64,000 nucleotides of DNA. Source: Streptomyces xanthii (GTDB lineage: Bacteria; Actinomycetota; Actinomycetes; Streptomycetales; Streptomycetaceae). Below, piece after piece: positions 20,303 to 28,087 of this stretch. Location of the stretch: assembly GCF_014621695.1 (NCBI RefSeq), contig NZ_CP061281.1:1550001-1614000 (forward strand), written 5' to 3'. Both the position numbers and the translations under genes were made by a program. The first letter of the stretch is position 1, and each line of letters starts with the position of its first letter. A model generated the notes under the pieces. It worked only from the letters and a program-made list of their open reading frames with translations, searched no databases and was not told the DNA's origin.

Positions 20303-21769
20303 ATGACTAACCCACAAGTGGCTGACGTTCCCTGTCACCCGGTGGATGAGAAACTCCCCGCACGAAAGCTCATTCCGTCGGCGCTCCAGCACATCGCCGC
20401 GATGTACTCCGGGGTGGTCGCCGCGCCTCTCGTGATCGGCCCGACGGTCGGTCTCAGTGCGGGCAACCAGGTGCTGCTCATCTCGGTGAGCCTGTTCATC
20501 GCCGGTCTGTGCACGCTCACCCAGACGCTCGGCGTCGGCAAGGTCCTCGGCAACCGGCTGCCGTTCGTGAACGCCGCCGCGTCCGGCGGCATCGCGCCGC
20601 TCCTCGCGATCGGCCAGAACACGGCCAAGGGGCACGAACTCCAGACGATGCTCGGCTCGCTGCTCGTGGCCGGTGCCGTGTGTCTGGTCATCGGCCCGTT
20701 CTTCGGCAAGCTGATGCGCTTCTTCCCGCACCTGGTGACCGGCGTCGTCATCACCCTCATCGGCGTCTCGCTGATGCCGGTGCCGGTGCGCTGGGCGCAG
20801 GGCGGGGCGGGCGCCGAGAACTTCGGCTCCACGTCCAACCTGGCGCTCGCCGCGTTCACCCTCGTCATCATCGTGGCCATGCAGCGCCTGTTCACCGGGT
20901 TCCTGCGGCAGATCTCGCTGATCCTCGGCATGGTGATCGGCACGCTCGCCGCGGTGCCGTTCGGGATGCTGAACACGAAGACGTTCGAGTCCGCGCCGCT
21001 GGTCTCGATCCCGACGCCGTTCCACTTCGGCATGCCGGAGTTCCAGATCGCCGGGATCATCTCGATGACGATCATGATGCTGGTCCTGATGACGGAGAGC
21101 GCCGCCGGCATGCTCGCCGTCGGCGAGATCTGCGACCGTCCCGTCGACGGCCGCACGATCAGCAGCGGCCTGCGCATCGACGGCCTCGGCACGATGATCG
21201 GCTCGCTCTTCGGCGGCTTCGCCATCAGCGCGTTCGCCCAGAACATCGGCGTCGTCTCGCTCACGAAGGTGCGCAGCCGGTTCGTCGTCGCCACGGCCGG
21301 CGCCGTCCTGCTCGTCCTCGGTGTCTTCCCGGTGCTCGGCGCGGTCGTCTCGCTCGTCCCGATGCCGGTGCTCGGCGGCGCGGGCCTGGTGCTGTTCGGC
21401 ACCATCGCGATCAGCGGCGTGCGGACCCTGTCCCGCGCCCACCTCGACGAGGGCGCCAACATCGTGATCGCCGCGGTCTCCCTCGGCGTCGGCCTCATCC
21501 CGCTCGCGGCCCCCGAGGTCGTCGCGAACGGCAAGGTCGTGCAGCCGGGCATCTACCACGCGTTCCCGGACTGGGCGCAGACGATTCTCGGTACGGGCAT
21601 CTGCGCCGGCGCGATCACGGCGGTGCTCCTCAACATCGCCTTCAACCACCTCGGCAAGAAGAAGCCGCAGGAACAGCCGGAGCCCGAGGCGCGGCCCGCA
21701 AAGCCCACCGCGCCCGCCGAGCCCACCGAGGCCGTACCCGCCGGCGACCCGGTGGCCGGCAAGAGCTGA
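20303..21769 (+). CDS. NCS2 nucleobase:cation symporter, xanthine/uracil permease type
   Basis: A 488-residue membrane protein with about 14 hydrophobic helices. The opening PARKLIPSALQHIAAMYSGVVAAPLVIG contains the QH motif of TM1 that is diagnostic of the UraA/UapA family. NRLPFVNAAASGGIAPL and VLMTESAAGMLAVGEICDRPVDGRTISSGLRIDGLGTMIGSLFG contain the NCS2 signature with the substrate-contacting Glu. The C terminus is cytoplasmic and Pro/Glu/Ala-rich (KKPQEQPEPEARPAKP). It is divergent from xdhABC, so xanthine (or hypoxanthine/urate) is the likely cargo, imported with protons or sodium for oxidation by that enzyme. Confidence 0.88.
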   Translation: MTNPQVADVPCHPVDEKLPARKLIPSALQHIAAMYSGVVAAPLVIGPTVGLSAGNQVLLISVSLFIAGLCTLTQTLGVGKVLGNRLPFVNAAASGGIAPLLAIGQNTAKGHELQTMLGSLLVAGAVCLVIGPFFGKLMRFFPHLVTGVVITLIGVSLMPVPVRWAQGGAGAENFGSTSNLALAAFTLVIIVAMQRLFTGFLRQISLILGMVIGTLAAVPFGMLNTKTFESAPLVSIPTPFHFGMPEFQIAGIISMTIMMLVLMTESAAGMLAVGEICDRPVDGRTISSGLRIDGLGTMIGSLFGGFAISAFAQNIGVVSLTKVRSRFVVATAGAVLLVLGVFPVLGAVVSLVPMPVLGGAGLVLFGTIAISGVRTLSRAHLDEGANIVIAAVSLGVGLIPLAAPEVVANGKVVQPGIYHAFPDWAQTILGTGICAGAITAVLLNIAFNHLGKKKPQEQPEPEARPAKPTAPAEPTEAVPAGDPVAGKS

Positions 21770-21868
21770 GCGGCCAAGGGGGGAGGGACGGACGCGGCAC
21801 GGAACGCCGCGCCCGCCCCTGAGCGTCCTCGGCATCTGAACACCGCGCGCCCCTGACCACGGCGCGCC

Positions 21869-21908
21869 GAAGGCCCCGGTCGCTCCGTTCGGAGCGGCCG
21901 GGGCCTTC
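21869..21908. terminator. Bidirectional terminator hairpin between permease and crcB
   Basis: A 40-base near-perfect hairpin, arms of 19-20 bases starting GAAGGCCCCGG and ending CCGGGGCCTTC, with one G-T pair. It lies between two convergent genes (stops at 21769 and 21938) and ends in TTCACCCTTT on the plus strand. Confidence 0.8.
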
Positions 21909-21937
21909 ACCCTTTGCCTCCGCCGGCCGGCGGAGCG

Positions 21938-22312
21938 TCAGCTCCAGAGGGCGTCGGCGAGGGACGCGCCCAGGAACGCGGCGCCGAGCCCCGCCGCGAT
22001 GCTTCCGAGCACGTTCACCGCCGCGTAGAAGCGTGCCCCCGTCTCCGCGAGCCGCAGGGTCTCGTAGGAGAAGGTGGAGTACGTGCTGAGCGCGCCGCAC
22101 AGTCCGGTGCCGAGGAGGAGCTGGACCTGGGAGGACGCGGCGCCCGCCGCGACGGCGCCGGTGACGAGGCCGAGGACGAGGGAGCCCGTGACGTTCACGG
22201 CGAAGGTGCCCCAGGGGAACACGGAGTCGTGCCGGGTCTGGACGGTGCGGTCGGTGAGGTAGCGCAGCGGGGCGCCGACCATGGCCCCGGCGATGACGAG
22301 GAGCCAGTTCAC
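21938..22312 (-). CDS. crcB: CrcB/Fluc fluoride channel subunit (shorter paralogue)
   Basis: A 124-residue four-helix membrane protein of the Fluc family, which lets fluoride leave the cell. Family motifs are [13 protein letters not shown] (G-x3-RY) in helix 1, [15 protein letters not shown] in helix 2, and [15 protein letters not shown] in helix 3, the last being the TFST-like break that binds the central sodium ion and lines the fluoride path. The ATG overlaps the DUF190 gene stop by 4 bases. The second crcB of the operon has complementary topology features, and paired genes of this type form antiparallel heterodimers in Gram-positive bacteria. Confidence 0.9.
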   Translation of the reverse strand: MNWLLVIAGAMVGAPLRYLTDRTVQTRHDSVFPWGTFAVNVTGSLVLGLVTGAVAAGAASSQVQLLLGTGLCGALSTYSTFSYETLRLAETGARFYAAVNVLGSIAAGLGAAFLGASLADALWS

Positions 22313-22689
22313 GCCGTGTCCTCCCCCGCGCGGCCCACGTAGCGGTGGACCTCGCAGTCGTCGAGGATGACCAGGCCCTCGGTGACCAGTTCGTCGATCT
22401 GCGGCAGGAACGCGCGGACGCGCTCCTCCGTGTCGACGATGAAGATCGCGACGGGGAGGTCCTCGCTGAGCGAGAGCAGCCGGTGGGTGTGGATGAGGGA
22501 CCCGGCGCCGAAGCCCTCGATGCCGCGGAACACGGAGGCTCCGGCGAGGCCCGCCTTGTGCGCGCGGTGCACGATCTCGGCGTAGAGCGGCTTGTGGTGC
22601 CAGGTGTCGTTCTCGCCGACGAAGATGGTCGCGCGCAGCGCGGGCCCGCTCAGCGGGCGGGCGGCGCGGGCGGGCTCCGGTGCGGTCAT
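22309..22689 (-). CDS. DUF190 protein (CrcB-associated)
   Basis: A 126-residue small soluble protein of the DUF190 family, related to the P-II/CutA-like ferredoxin fold. Characteristic segments are [44 protein letters not shown] and [35 protein letters not shown]190 genes are commonly fused to or beside crcB, so a regulatory or trimeric partner role at the fluoride channel is likely but unproven. ATG 22689 is preceded by GGAGG at good spacing; the open frame upstream is shadow of the neighbouring crcB. It overlaps both crcB genes by 4 bases, so all three are translated together. Confidence 0.86.
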   Translation of the reverse strand: MTAPEPARAARPLSGPALRATIFVGENDTWHHKPLYAEIVHRAHKAGLAGASVFRGIEGFGAGSLIHTHRLLSLSEDLPVAIFIVDTEERVRAFLPQIDELVTEGLVILDDCEVHRYVGRAGEDTA

Positions 22690-23177
22690 CGTGAGGTCCT
22701 CCGTTCGACGACGCGGCGGGTCAGGTGGGCGGCCGCCCAGACCGCGGCGAGCGCGGTGACGGCGGTGAGGCCCAGGTAGCCGAGCGCGGTGCGGGCCGCC
22801 CCGGCGTCGGTGAGCCGGCGGATGTCGACGGCGTACGTGGAGAAGGTGGTGAAGCCGCCGAGGACACCGGTGCCGAAGAAGGGGCGGACGAGCCGGTGGG
22901 CGGCCCACACGTCGGTGATGACGACCATGAAGACGCCGATGACGGCGCAGCCGATCGCGTTGACGGCGAGCGTGGTCCACGGGAAGGCGCCGGGGGCGGT
23001 CGGCCAGATCAGGGCGGCGCCGTACCGGGCGCAGGCGCCGATCGCGCCGCCCGCGGCCACGACGGCGAGCACGGGGCCCTGGCCGCGCAGGATCGCGGGC
23101 CGCGGGGCGGCGGCGGGCGCTGGTGCGGCGTCGGGGTCGACCGGTTCCTCGGTCATGGACGTGCGGGCCTCTTCCAC
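22686..23177 (-). CDS. crcB: CrcB/Fluc fluoride channel subunit (longer paralogue)
   Basis: A 163-residue Fluc subunit with a 45-residue Pro/Ala-rich cytoplasmic N terminus ahead of the usual four helices. Motifs are [17 protein letters not shown] in helix 1, [21 protein letters not shown] in helix 2 and [18 protein letters not shown] in helix 3, with the sodium/fluoride site. The start is GTG 23177, eight bases after AGGAG; ATG 23156 is a weaker alternative. It is first in the crcB-DUF190-crcB operon. No fluoride riboswitch was recognised upstream. Confidence 0.88.
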   Translation of the reverse strand: MEEARTSMTEEPVDPDAAPAPAAAPRPAILRGQGPVLAVVAAGGAIGACARYGAALIWPTAPGAFPWTTLAVNAIGCAVIGVFMVVITDVWAAHRLVRPFFGTGVLGGFTTFSTYAVDIRRLTDAGAARTALGYLGLTAVTALAAVWAAAHLTRRVVERRTSR

Positions 23178-23400
23178 GGGTGTGTCTCCTACTCGCCGGA
23201 ACGCCCGCGCCCGGTGCGGGCAGGGCGTGCGTGATCGCAAGTAGGGACCGTTGGCGGCGTGCTGCCGCGGTTGGGTACGGCGGGCCCCACCGCCGTACGG
23301 TGCGCCCGGGGCCGCGTGGGCCGGAGCGATCACCGCCCGAAAATCCTACCCCGCCCCTCGCGGGGACCGCCTGCCGGAGCGCGGCCCCCGCGAGGCCGGC

Positions 23401-25107
23401 TCAGAGATCGGCCCCGAGTCCGCCCCCGCCGACCACGACGTAACTGCACTGCGTGTACGTGTAGCCGGGCTGGATGCGGCCGCCCGCGGCCCGGCCGCGC
23501 GCGGTCGCGCTCGCGCCGCCCGGCTTGTGCAGGAAGTGGTAGGTGCCGGCGGGCAGCCGCAGCGTCTTCTTCGGGTACGTCCGGCCGCTCGCCTTGCAGG
23601 CCTTGCCGCGTCCGGCGGCCTCGCTGGAGTACGTCGAGCAGGAGCCGCAGGCGCCGACGGTGATCCGGCCGGTGACGGGCCCCGTGTAGAGGATCTCGAC
23701 GGGGTCGGGGCCGTCGTTGCTGATGACGAGTTCCATCCGGGCCCCGCCGGGCGTGCCCGTGGGCGGCAGGCGGTCGCCGGCGGAGGGGCGCAGTTCGGCG
23801 ATCTCGGCGGCGGTGGCGACCTGCCGGGCCCGCGCCCGGCGCTTGTCGCTCTCGTAGGTGCCGGCGAAGTCGGTCAGTGTCTTGCGCGCCTCGCTGAACT
23901 CCTTGTCCTTGAACTGGTCGATGCCGCACGCGTACGTGCCGTCGCGCACGGCCCCGGCGACGCGGCCGCGCAGATGGCCGGGCACGGGTGCGGGCAGCGC
24001 GTTCGCGGTGTCCCCGATGCGGCGCAGTTCGTCGGTGGCGCGGCAGGGTTCGGCGCCCTCGATCGCGCCGGAGCGTTTGTCGACGGCGGCGCGCAGGGCC
24101 GGCTCGACGCGGCCGGCCTGCGCCGAGTCGGGGAACGTGCGCAGGAGTCGGCCGAGTTCGCCGCCCTCTCCGTCGCTGCCGGCGGTGCCGAGCTTGCCGG
24201 TGCCGCAGTCGAGGAGCGCGGTGGCGAGGGGCTGGTCGGGCCAGGTCGCGAGGTCGCCGAGGACGTCGCGGTCGATGGTGTCCGGCACGTCCCGCAGGTG
24301 TTCGAGCGGGGCGACGGCCGCGCAGCGGTCGTTCTTGCGGTAGGGCGCGGAGACGGCCTTGTAGTAGGCGTCGAGGCTGGCGTGGACGCGGTGGGCGGCC
24401 CGGGATCCGGGGTGGTCCTCGGTCAGGTCGCGGTAGCGGCCGAGGGCGGTCAGGTAGGTGCTTCTGGCGCGGGCGAAGTCCTGGCCGGAGGCGTCCTGGA
24501 CGAGGGCGTCGGCGGCGGCCAGCCGGTCGAGCAGCATGTCCTCGACGGCGTCGTCGCGCAGTCCGTCGTACGCGTAGGCGCCGCCGGCCGGGACGGCGAG
24601 CAGCACCAGGCCGAGCACGGCGGCCAGGATCGGCCGGACGGCGGGGGCCGTGGGTCCGGGGCGCAGTGCGCGGCGCGCCCCGTCGAGGGCGGCGAGCAGG
24701 AGGAGCGCGCCGTAGCCGGTGAGGGCCCAGGCGGGGACTCCGTCGGGGTCGGCGGGCAGGGCCACGACGGCGAGCGCGACGGTCGCGGCGAGGCAGACGA
24801 GGGCGGGCAGCCATCTGCGCAGCAGGACATAGCCGAGGCCCAGTCCGCAGAGGTTGAGCAGGGCCACGGCCAGGGCGCGGAGCGGCTCGGCGGGGCCCGG
24901 CGGCGCGGGCGGCGGGGAGGGCGGGGGCGGCGGGCCCCAGGACGGCGGCGGTCCCGGCGGCACGGGTGGCGTCGGCGGAGGGGTGCCGGGCGGGTTCGGT
25001 GGCAGGGCGTCGGGCGGCACCGGCGGAGGAGGTCCGAAACCCGCACCCCCCACCGGCCCTCCGGCCGAACCCTCTGCTCCGTCGGACGCGTCCCCCGGCC
25101 ACCTCAT
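23401..25107 (-). CDS. Proline-rich multi-pass membrane protein of unknown function
   Basis: A 568-residue protein with no family I can name. Residues about 20-75 are a Pro/Gly linker (long PPP runs). Residues about 80-190 hold three to four hydrophobic helices (LAVALLNLCGLGLGYVLL; ALVCLAATVALAVVAL; GYGALLLLAALDG; ILAAVLGLVLLAVPAGG). The remainder is extracytoplasmic: a helical, TPR-like stretch (DFARARSTYLTALGRYRDLTEDHPGSRAAHR) and a C-terminal beta-rich domain with VISNDGPDPVEILYTG and the cysteines of GACGSCSTYSS and KACKASGRTYP. ATG 25107 with GGGGGA upstream and a consensus promoter fixes the start. It may be a surface sensor or stress-exposed domain protein. Confidence 0.72.
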   Translation of the reverse strand: MRWPGDASDGAEGSAGGPVGGAGFGPPPPVPPDALPPNPPGTPPPTPPVPPGPPPSWGPPPPPSPPPAPPGPAEPLRALAVALLNLCGLGLGYVLLRRWLPALVCLAATVALAVVALPADPDGVPAWALTGYGALLLLAALDGARRALRPGPTAPAVRPILAAVLGLVLLAVPAGGAYAYDGLRDDAVEDMLLDRLAAADALVQDASGQDFARARSTYLTALGRYRDLTEDHPGSRAAHRVHASLDAYYKAVSAPYRKNDRCAAVAPLEHLRDVPDTIDRDVLGDLATWPDQPLATALLDCGTGKLGTAGSDGEGGELGRLLRTFPDSAQAGRVEPALRAAVDKRSGAIEGAEPCRATDELRRIGDTANALPAPVPGHLRGRVAGAVRDGTYACGIDQFKDKEFSEARKTLTDFAGTYESDKRRARARQVATAAEIAELRPSAGDRLPPTGTPGGARMELVISNDGPDPVEILYTGPVTGRITVGACGSCSTYSSEAAGRGKACKASGRTYPKKTLRLPAGTYHFLHKPGGASATARGRAAGGRIQPGYTYTQCSYVVVGGGGLGADL

Positions 25108-25146
25108 AGCGGTCCCCCAACCGTCAGGTGTCACACCCAGGTTGTC

Positions 25147-25175
25147 ACGATCCGGGGTGTTTCGACGCCTGTCAA
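25147..25175 (-). promoter_or_regulatory. Promoter of the proline-rich membrane protein gene
   Basis: On the minus strand TTGACA (25175-25170), a perfect -35, is followed after 17 bases by GATCGT (25152-25147). The start site would be about 33 bases before ATG 25107. Confidence 0.5.
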
Positions 25176-25282
25176 TCGCCCGGAGGGCACCACTTTCCGG
25201 CCGCCGACGGCCCGCTTTCCGGCCACGGGAAGAACAGCAGCTCAGGCCACTATGCACCCCGGCTATACATCCGGCGTATACA

Positions 25283-25296
25283 CACTATGTATAGTG
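25283..25296 (+). promoter_or_regulatory. AT-rich palindrome overlapping a leaderless promoter of the NodB deacetylase gene
   Basis: CACTATGTATAGTG is a perfect inverted repeat (6-2-6) in an AT-rich patch that also holds GGCTATACAT and GTATACAC just upstream. TATAGT (25290-25295) is a strong -10 and sits six bases before ATG 25302, the usual distance for a leaderless transcript. An operator over the -10 would block transcription when bound. Confidence 0.5.
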
Positions 25297-25301
25297 CGCG
25301 C

Positions 25302-26123
25302 ATGTCTGCCGCACCCGTGAAGATGACGAAGATACGAAGGGGGTTGCGCGCGGCCGCGTTCGCGCTGACCGCCTCCACCCTGACCCTCGCCCTGAGTGGC
25401 TGCACGCAGTACGACACGACGAAACCCAGCGCCGCCCGCAGGGCGGAGGCCGTCGACGTCGGTGACGCGCGGGCGGTCGATCTCGGCGACCGCGCACGGG
25501 ACTTCGGCACCGTCGACTGCCGGCGCGCCAAGTGCGTGGCGCTCACCTTCGACGCGGGGCCGAGCGAGAACAGCCCCCGGCTGCTCGACATCCTGAAGGA
25601 GCGCAAGGTCCCCGCGACGTTCTTCCTGCTCGGCAAGAACCACATCGCGAAACACCCGGAGCTCGTGCGGCGCATGGCGCGCGAGGGCCACGAACTGGCC
25701 AGCCACACCTGGGACCACAAGATCCTGACGGATCTCGGGGACGACGAGATCAGGGACGAGCTCCGGCGCACCGACGACGCCGTCGAGCACCTGACCGGGC
25801 GGCGGCCCACGCTGATGCGGCCGCCGCAGGGCCGCACGAACGACCGCGTGAGCGCCCTCGCGAAGGAGGAGGGCCTGGCGCAGGTCCTGTGGGACGTGAC
25901 CTGCAAGGACTACGCGACCACCGACTCGGCGCTGATCCGCGAGCGGGCCGTGTCCCAGACCCGGCGGGACAGCGTCATCCTGCTGCACGACCTCTACAAG
26001 GGCACCGTTCCGGCCGTCCCCGGCATCATCGACGCGCTCAAGGAGAAGGGCTACGTCTTCGTGACGGTGCCCCAGCTCCTCGCGCCGGGGAAGGCCGAAC
26101 CGGGCAGGATCTACAAGCCCTGA
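25302..26123 (+). CDS. Lipoprotein polysaccharide deacetylase (NodB homology domain)
   Basis: A 273-residue secreted CE4-type deacetylase. A basic N region and hydrophobic core end in the lipobox LSGC, so the mature protein is lipid-anchored outside the cell. NodB motifs are TFDAGPS, SHTWDH, LMRPPQGR, WDVTCKDY and ILLHDLYKG. The first keeps the catalytic Asp, but the second Asp of TFDDGP, a metal ligand, is Ala. Likely substrates are N-acetylated cell-wall sugars (peptidoglycan or chitooligosaccharides). ATG 25302 is chosen because a strong -10 lies six bases upstream; upstream in-frame codons would have no promoter room. The divergent neighbour is the proline-rich membrane protein. Confidence 0.87.
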   Translation: MSAAPVKMTKIRRGLRAAAFALTASTLTLALSGCTQYDTTKPSAARRAEAVDVGDARAVDLGDRARDFGTVDCRRAKCVALTFDAGPSENSPRLLDILKERKVPATFFLLGKNHIAKHPELVRRMAREGHELASHTWDHKILTDLGDDEIRDELRRTDDAVEHLTGRRPTLMRPPQGRTNDRVSALAKEEGLAQVLWDVTCKDYATTDSALIRERAVSQTRRDSVILLHDLYKGTVPAVPGIIDALKEKGYVFVTVPQLLAPGKAEPGRIYKP

Positions 26124-26148
26124 CCTCTGAACGGGCCTGCCGCGGCGG

Positions 26149-27363
26149 CTACTTCAGGCGCACCGGCAGGCTTCCGTACCCGTAGCCGATGAAGGACTCG
26201 ACGTGCGTGGCGCCGTCCTCCAGGGCGAGGCCGGGGAAGCGGTCGAAGAGGGCCGGCAGGGCGATCGCCGCCTCCAGGCGGGCCAGCGGGGCGCCCAGGC
26301 AGAAGTGGACGCCGTGGCCGAAGGCCAGGTGCTCCTTGTCGGCGCGGGCGATGTCGAAGCGGTCCGCGTCCGGGCCGTGCCGGCGCGGATCGCGGCCGGC
26401 CGCCGCGTACGAGGCGAGGATGGCCTCGCCGGCCGCGATCCGGGTGCCGTCGGGCAGGTCGATGTCCTCGACGGCGTAGCGCAGCGGGAGGTTGGCGATC
26501 GAGGGGGCCCAGCGCAGGGTCTCCTCGATGACCTCGCTCCACGGGATCTCGCCGGAGCGGACCCGGGCGAGCTGGTCGGGGTGGGTGAGCAGGGCGTGCG
26601 CCGCGTTCCCGACGAGGTTCACGGTCGTCTCGTGGCCCGCGCCGATGACGAGGAGCAGGGTGTCGATCAGCTCCTGCTCGGTGAGGCCCGAGCCCGCGTC
26701 GTCGCGGGTGGCGATGAGGGCGCTGGTCAGGTCGTCGCCGGGCTGCGCGCGCTTGGCCTCGACGAGGGCGCCGAGGAGCTGGTGAACCTCCTGGAGGATC
26801 GCCTGCGCCTGTTCGGGCGTCACGGTGGTGTCCATGATCCCGGCGACGAGCCGGGCGGCGTCGGCCCGCTGCGCCTCGGGCACGCCGAACAGTTCGCAGA
26901 TGACCTGCATCGGCAGCGGGTGCGCGTACGCGGAGCGCAGGTCGGCGCGGCCGTCGGGAGCCGCCGCCATGGCGTCGAGCAGTTCGCCGGCGATCTGCTC
27001 GATCCGCGGGCGCAGGACGTCGGTGCGGCGCTTGGTGAAGGCGGGCGCGATCAGGGTGCGCAGCCTGCGGTGGTCGGCGCCGTAGGCGTTGAACATGTTG
27101 GAGACGCCGACCCAGTTGACGATCCAGGACTGCCGGTGCTCGCCCGCGATCCACTCGGGCCAGTGCTGGTCGGGATCCTTGGACACGCGCGCGTCGGCGA
27201 GCAGCCCCTTCAGGACGTCGTACGAGGTGGGGGCCCAGGCCCGTATGCCGCCGGGCAGTTCGAGCAGGGCGGCGCAGGGGTGGGCGGCGCGCAGCCGGTC
27301 GTTCTCGGCGTGCAGGTCGCGGCCCGCGGGGTCGAGGACGGTGGGGGTGACGGGTGCGGTCAT
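26149..27363 (-). CDS. Cytochrome P450
   Basis: A 404-residue soluble bacterial P450. The I-helix oxygen-activation motif is GAGHETT (241-247), the K-helix E-x2-R pair is Glu281/Arg284, and the haem loop FGHGVHFCLG places the thiolate at Cys355. Residues 80-110 (GVSNMFNAYGADHRRLRTLIAPAFT) form the C-helix with the haem-propionate Arg. Style and length resemble CYP105/CYP107-type actinobacterial hydroxylases. No ferredoxin or other biosynthetic gene is adjacent, so electron donor and substrate are unknown. It starts at ATG 27363 and is divergent from the SRPBCC gene across an AT-rich palindrome. Confidence 0.93.
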   Translation of the reverse strand: MTAPVTPTVLDPAGRDLHAENDRLRAAHPCAALLELPGGIRAWAPTSYDVLKGLLADARVSKDPDQHWPEWIAGEHRQSWIVNWVGVSNMFNAYGADHRRLRTLIAPAFTKRRTDVLRPRIEQIAGELLDAMAAAPDGRADLRSAYAHPLPMQVICELFGVPEAQRADAARLVAGIMDTTVTPEQAQAILQEVHQLLGALVEAKRAQPGDDLTSALIATRDDAGSGLTEQELIDTLLLVIGAGHETTVNLVGNAAHALLTHPDQLARVRSGEIPWSEVIEETLRWAPSIANLPLRYAVEDIDLPDGTRIAAGEAILASYAAAGRDPRRHGPDADRFDIARADKEHLAFGHGVHFCLGAPLARLEAAIALPALFDRFPGLALEDGATHVESFIGYGYGSLPVRLK

Positions 27364-27428
27364 GAGGTCTTCTGCTCCTGTGGGGGCGCGGCGGGGCGGG
27401 CGTCGACTGCGGGACGCCCGGGTTGCTT

Positions 27429-27454
27429 CATGATCGTTTACTTAACTGATCGTA
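27429..27454. promoter_or_regulatory. AT-rich imperfect palindrome between P450 and SRPBCC genes
   Basis: GATCGTTTACTTAACTGATC is an imperfect inverted repeat (7 of 9 matching positions per arm) in an otherwise GC-rich intergenic stretch, about 65 bases upstream of the P450 start. Shape resembles TetR/MarR operators. No regulator gene of these families is adjacent. Confidence 0.35.
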
Positions 27455-27548
27455 GGCGCCCGTGAGTTGATGCCCAGCCGGACGACACGCCCACCCGATC
27501 CCGGACGTGGCGCAGCTCACCCGCGCGCGGCCCGTCTACCATCGCGCC

Positions 27549-27983
27549 ATGGCCGCCGATATCCGGATCGTCCGCGAAACGCCGCTTTCCCCCGCCGAGG
27601 CCTGGCGCCGGATCACCGACTGGGAGCGGCACGGCACGGTGGTGCCGCTGACCCGGGTCACCGTCCTCACCCCGCCCCCGACCGCCGCCGGCACCGTCTT
27701 CGTGGCCCGCACCGGCCTCGGCCGCCGCCTCGCCTTCGACGATCCGATGGAACTCGTCGCCTGGCAGCCCCCGCGCCGCTGCCGCATGGAGAAGCGGGGC
27801 CGGGTGGTCCGCGGCTGGGCCGAGTTCGAGGTACGGGCCCTGGCGGGCGGCGGGGCGCGGGTGGAATGGCGCGAGGAGCTGCGCGTGCGCGGGGTCCCGT
27901 TCCTCGCGGACCCTCTCCTCGCGGCGGCGGGCCGCGCGCTGTTCGGGCGCGCACTCAACGCCCTTCTGTCCGACGGCCCTTGA
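27549..27983 (+). CDS. SRPBCC (START/Bet v1-like) family protein
   Basis: A 144-residue small protein with the helix-grip fold pattern of polyketide cyclase/SRPBCC proteins: IRIVRETPLSPAEAWRRITDWERHGTVVPLTRV at the N terminus, WQPPRRCRMEKRGRVVRGWAEFEV in the middle, and a C-terminal amphipathic helix (LLAAAGRALFGRALNALL). Such proteins bind hydrophobic ligands; a specific role is not evident. ATG 27549 is preceded by TACCAT at six bases, suggesting a leaderless transcript; the longer GTG at 27507 is less likely. Divergent from the P450 and convergent with the second xdhC. Confidence 0.72.
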   Translation: MAADIRIVRETPLSPAEAWRRITDWERHGTVVPLTRVTVLTPPPTAAGTVFVARTGLGRRLAFDDPMELVAWQPPRRCRMEKRGRVVRGWAEFEVRALAGGGARVEWREELRVRGVPFLADPLLAAAGRALFGRALNALLSDGP

Positions 27984-28087
27984 CCGGGCGCCCCGCGCGG
28001 TACAGGTCGAACACCATCGCCCGGCGCCGCGCCGTCGTGGCTGGTCGCGCGGGTCGCCGGCCCCTTGCGGGGCGGCCGAGTCGTGGG

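Noticed and set aside
23178..23260. Possible fluoride (crcB) riboswitch upstream of the crcB operon
   Set aside because: I could not find the conserved pseudoknot core on the minus strand; only an ordinary GC-rich leader with a ribosome binding site is visible. A covariance-model search would settle it.
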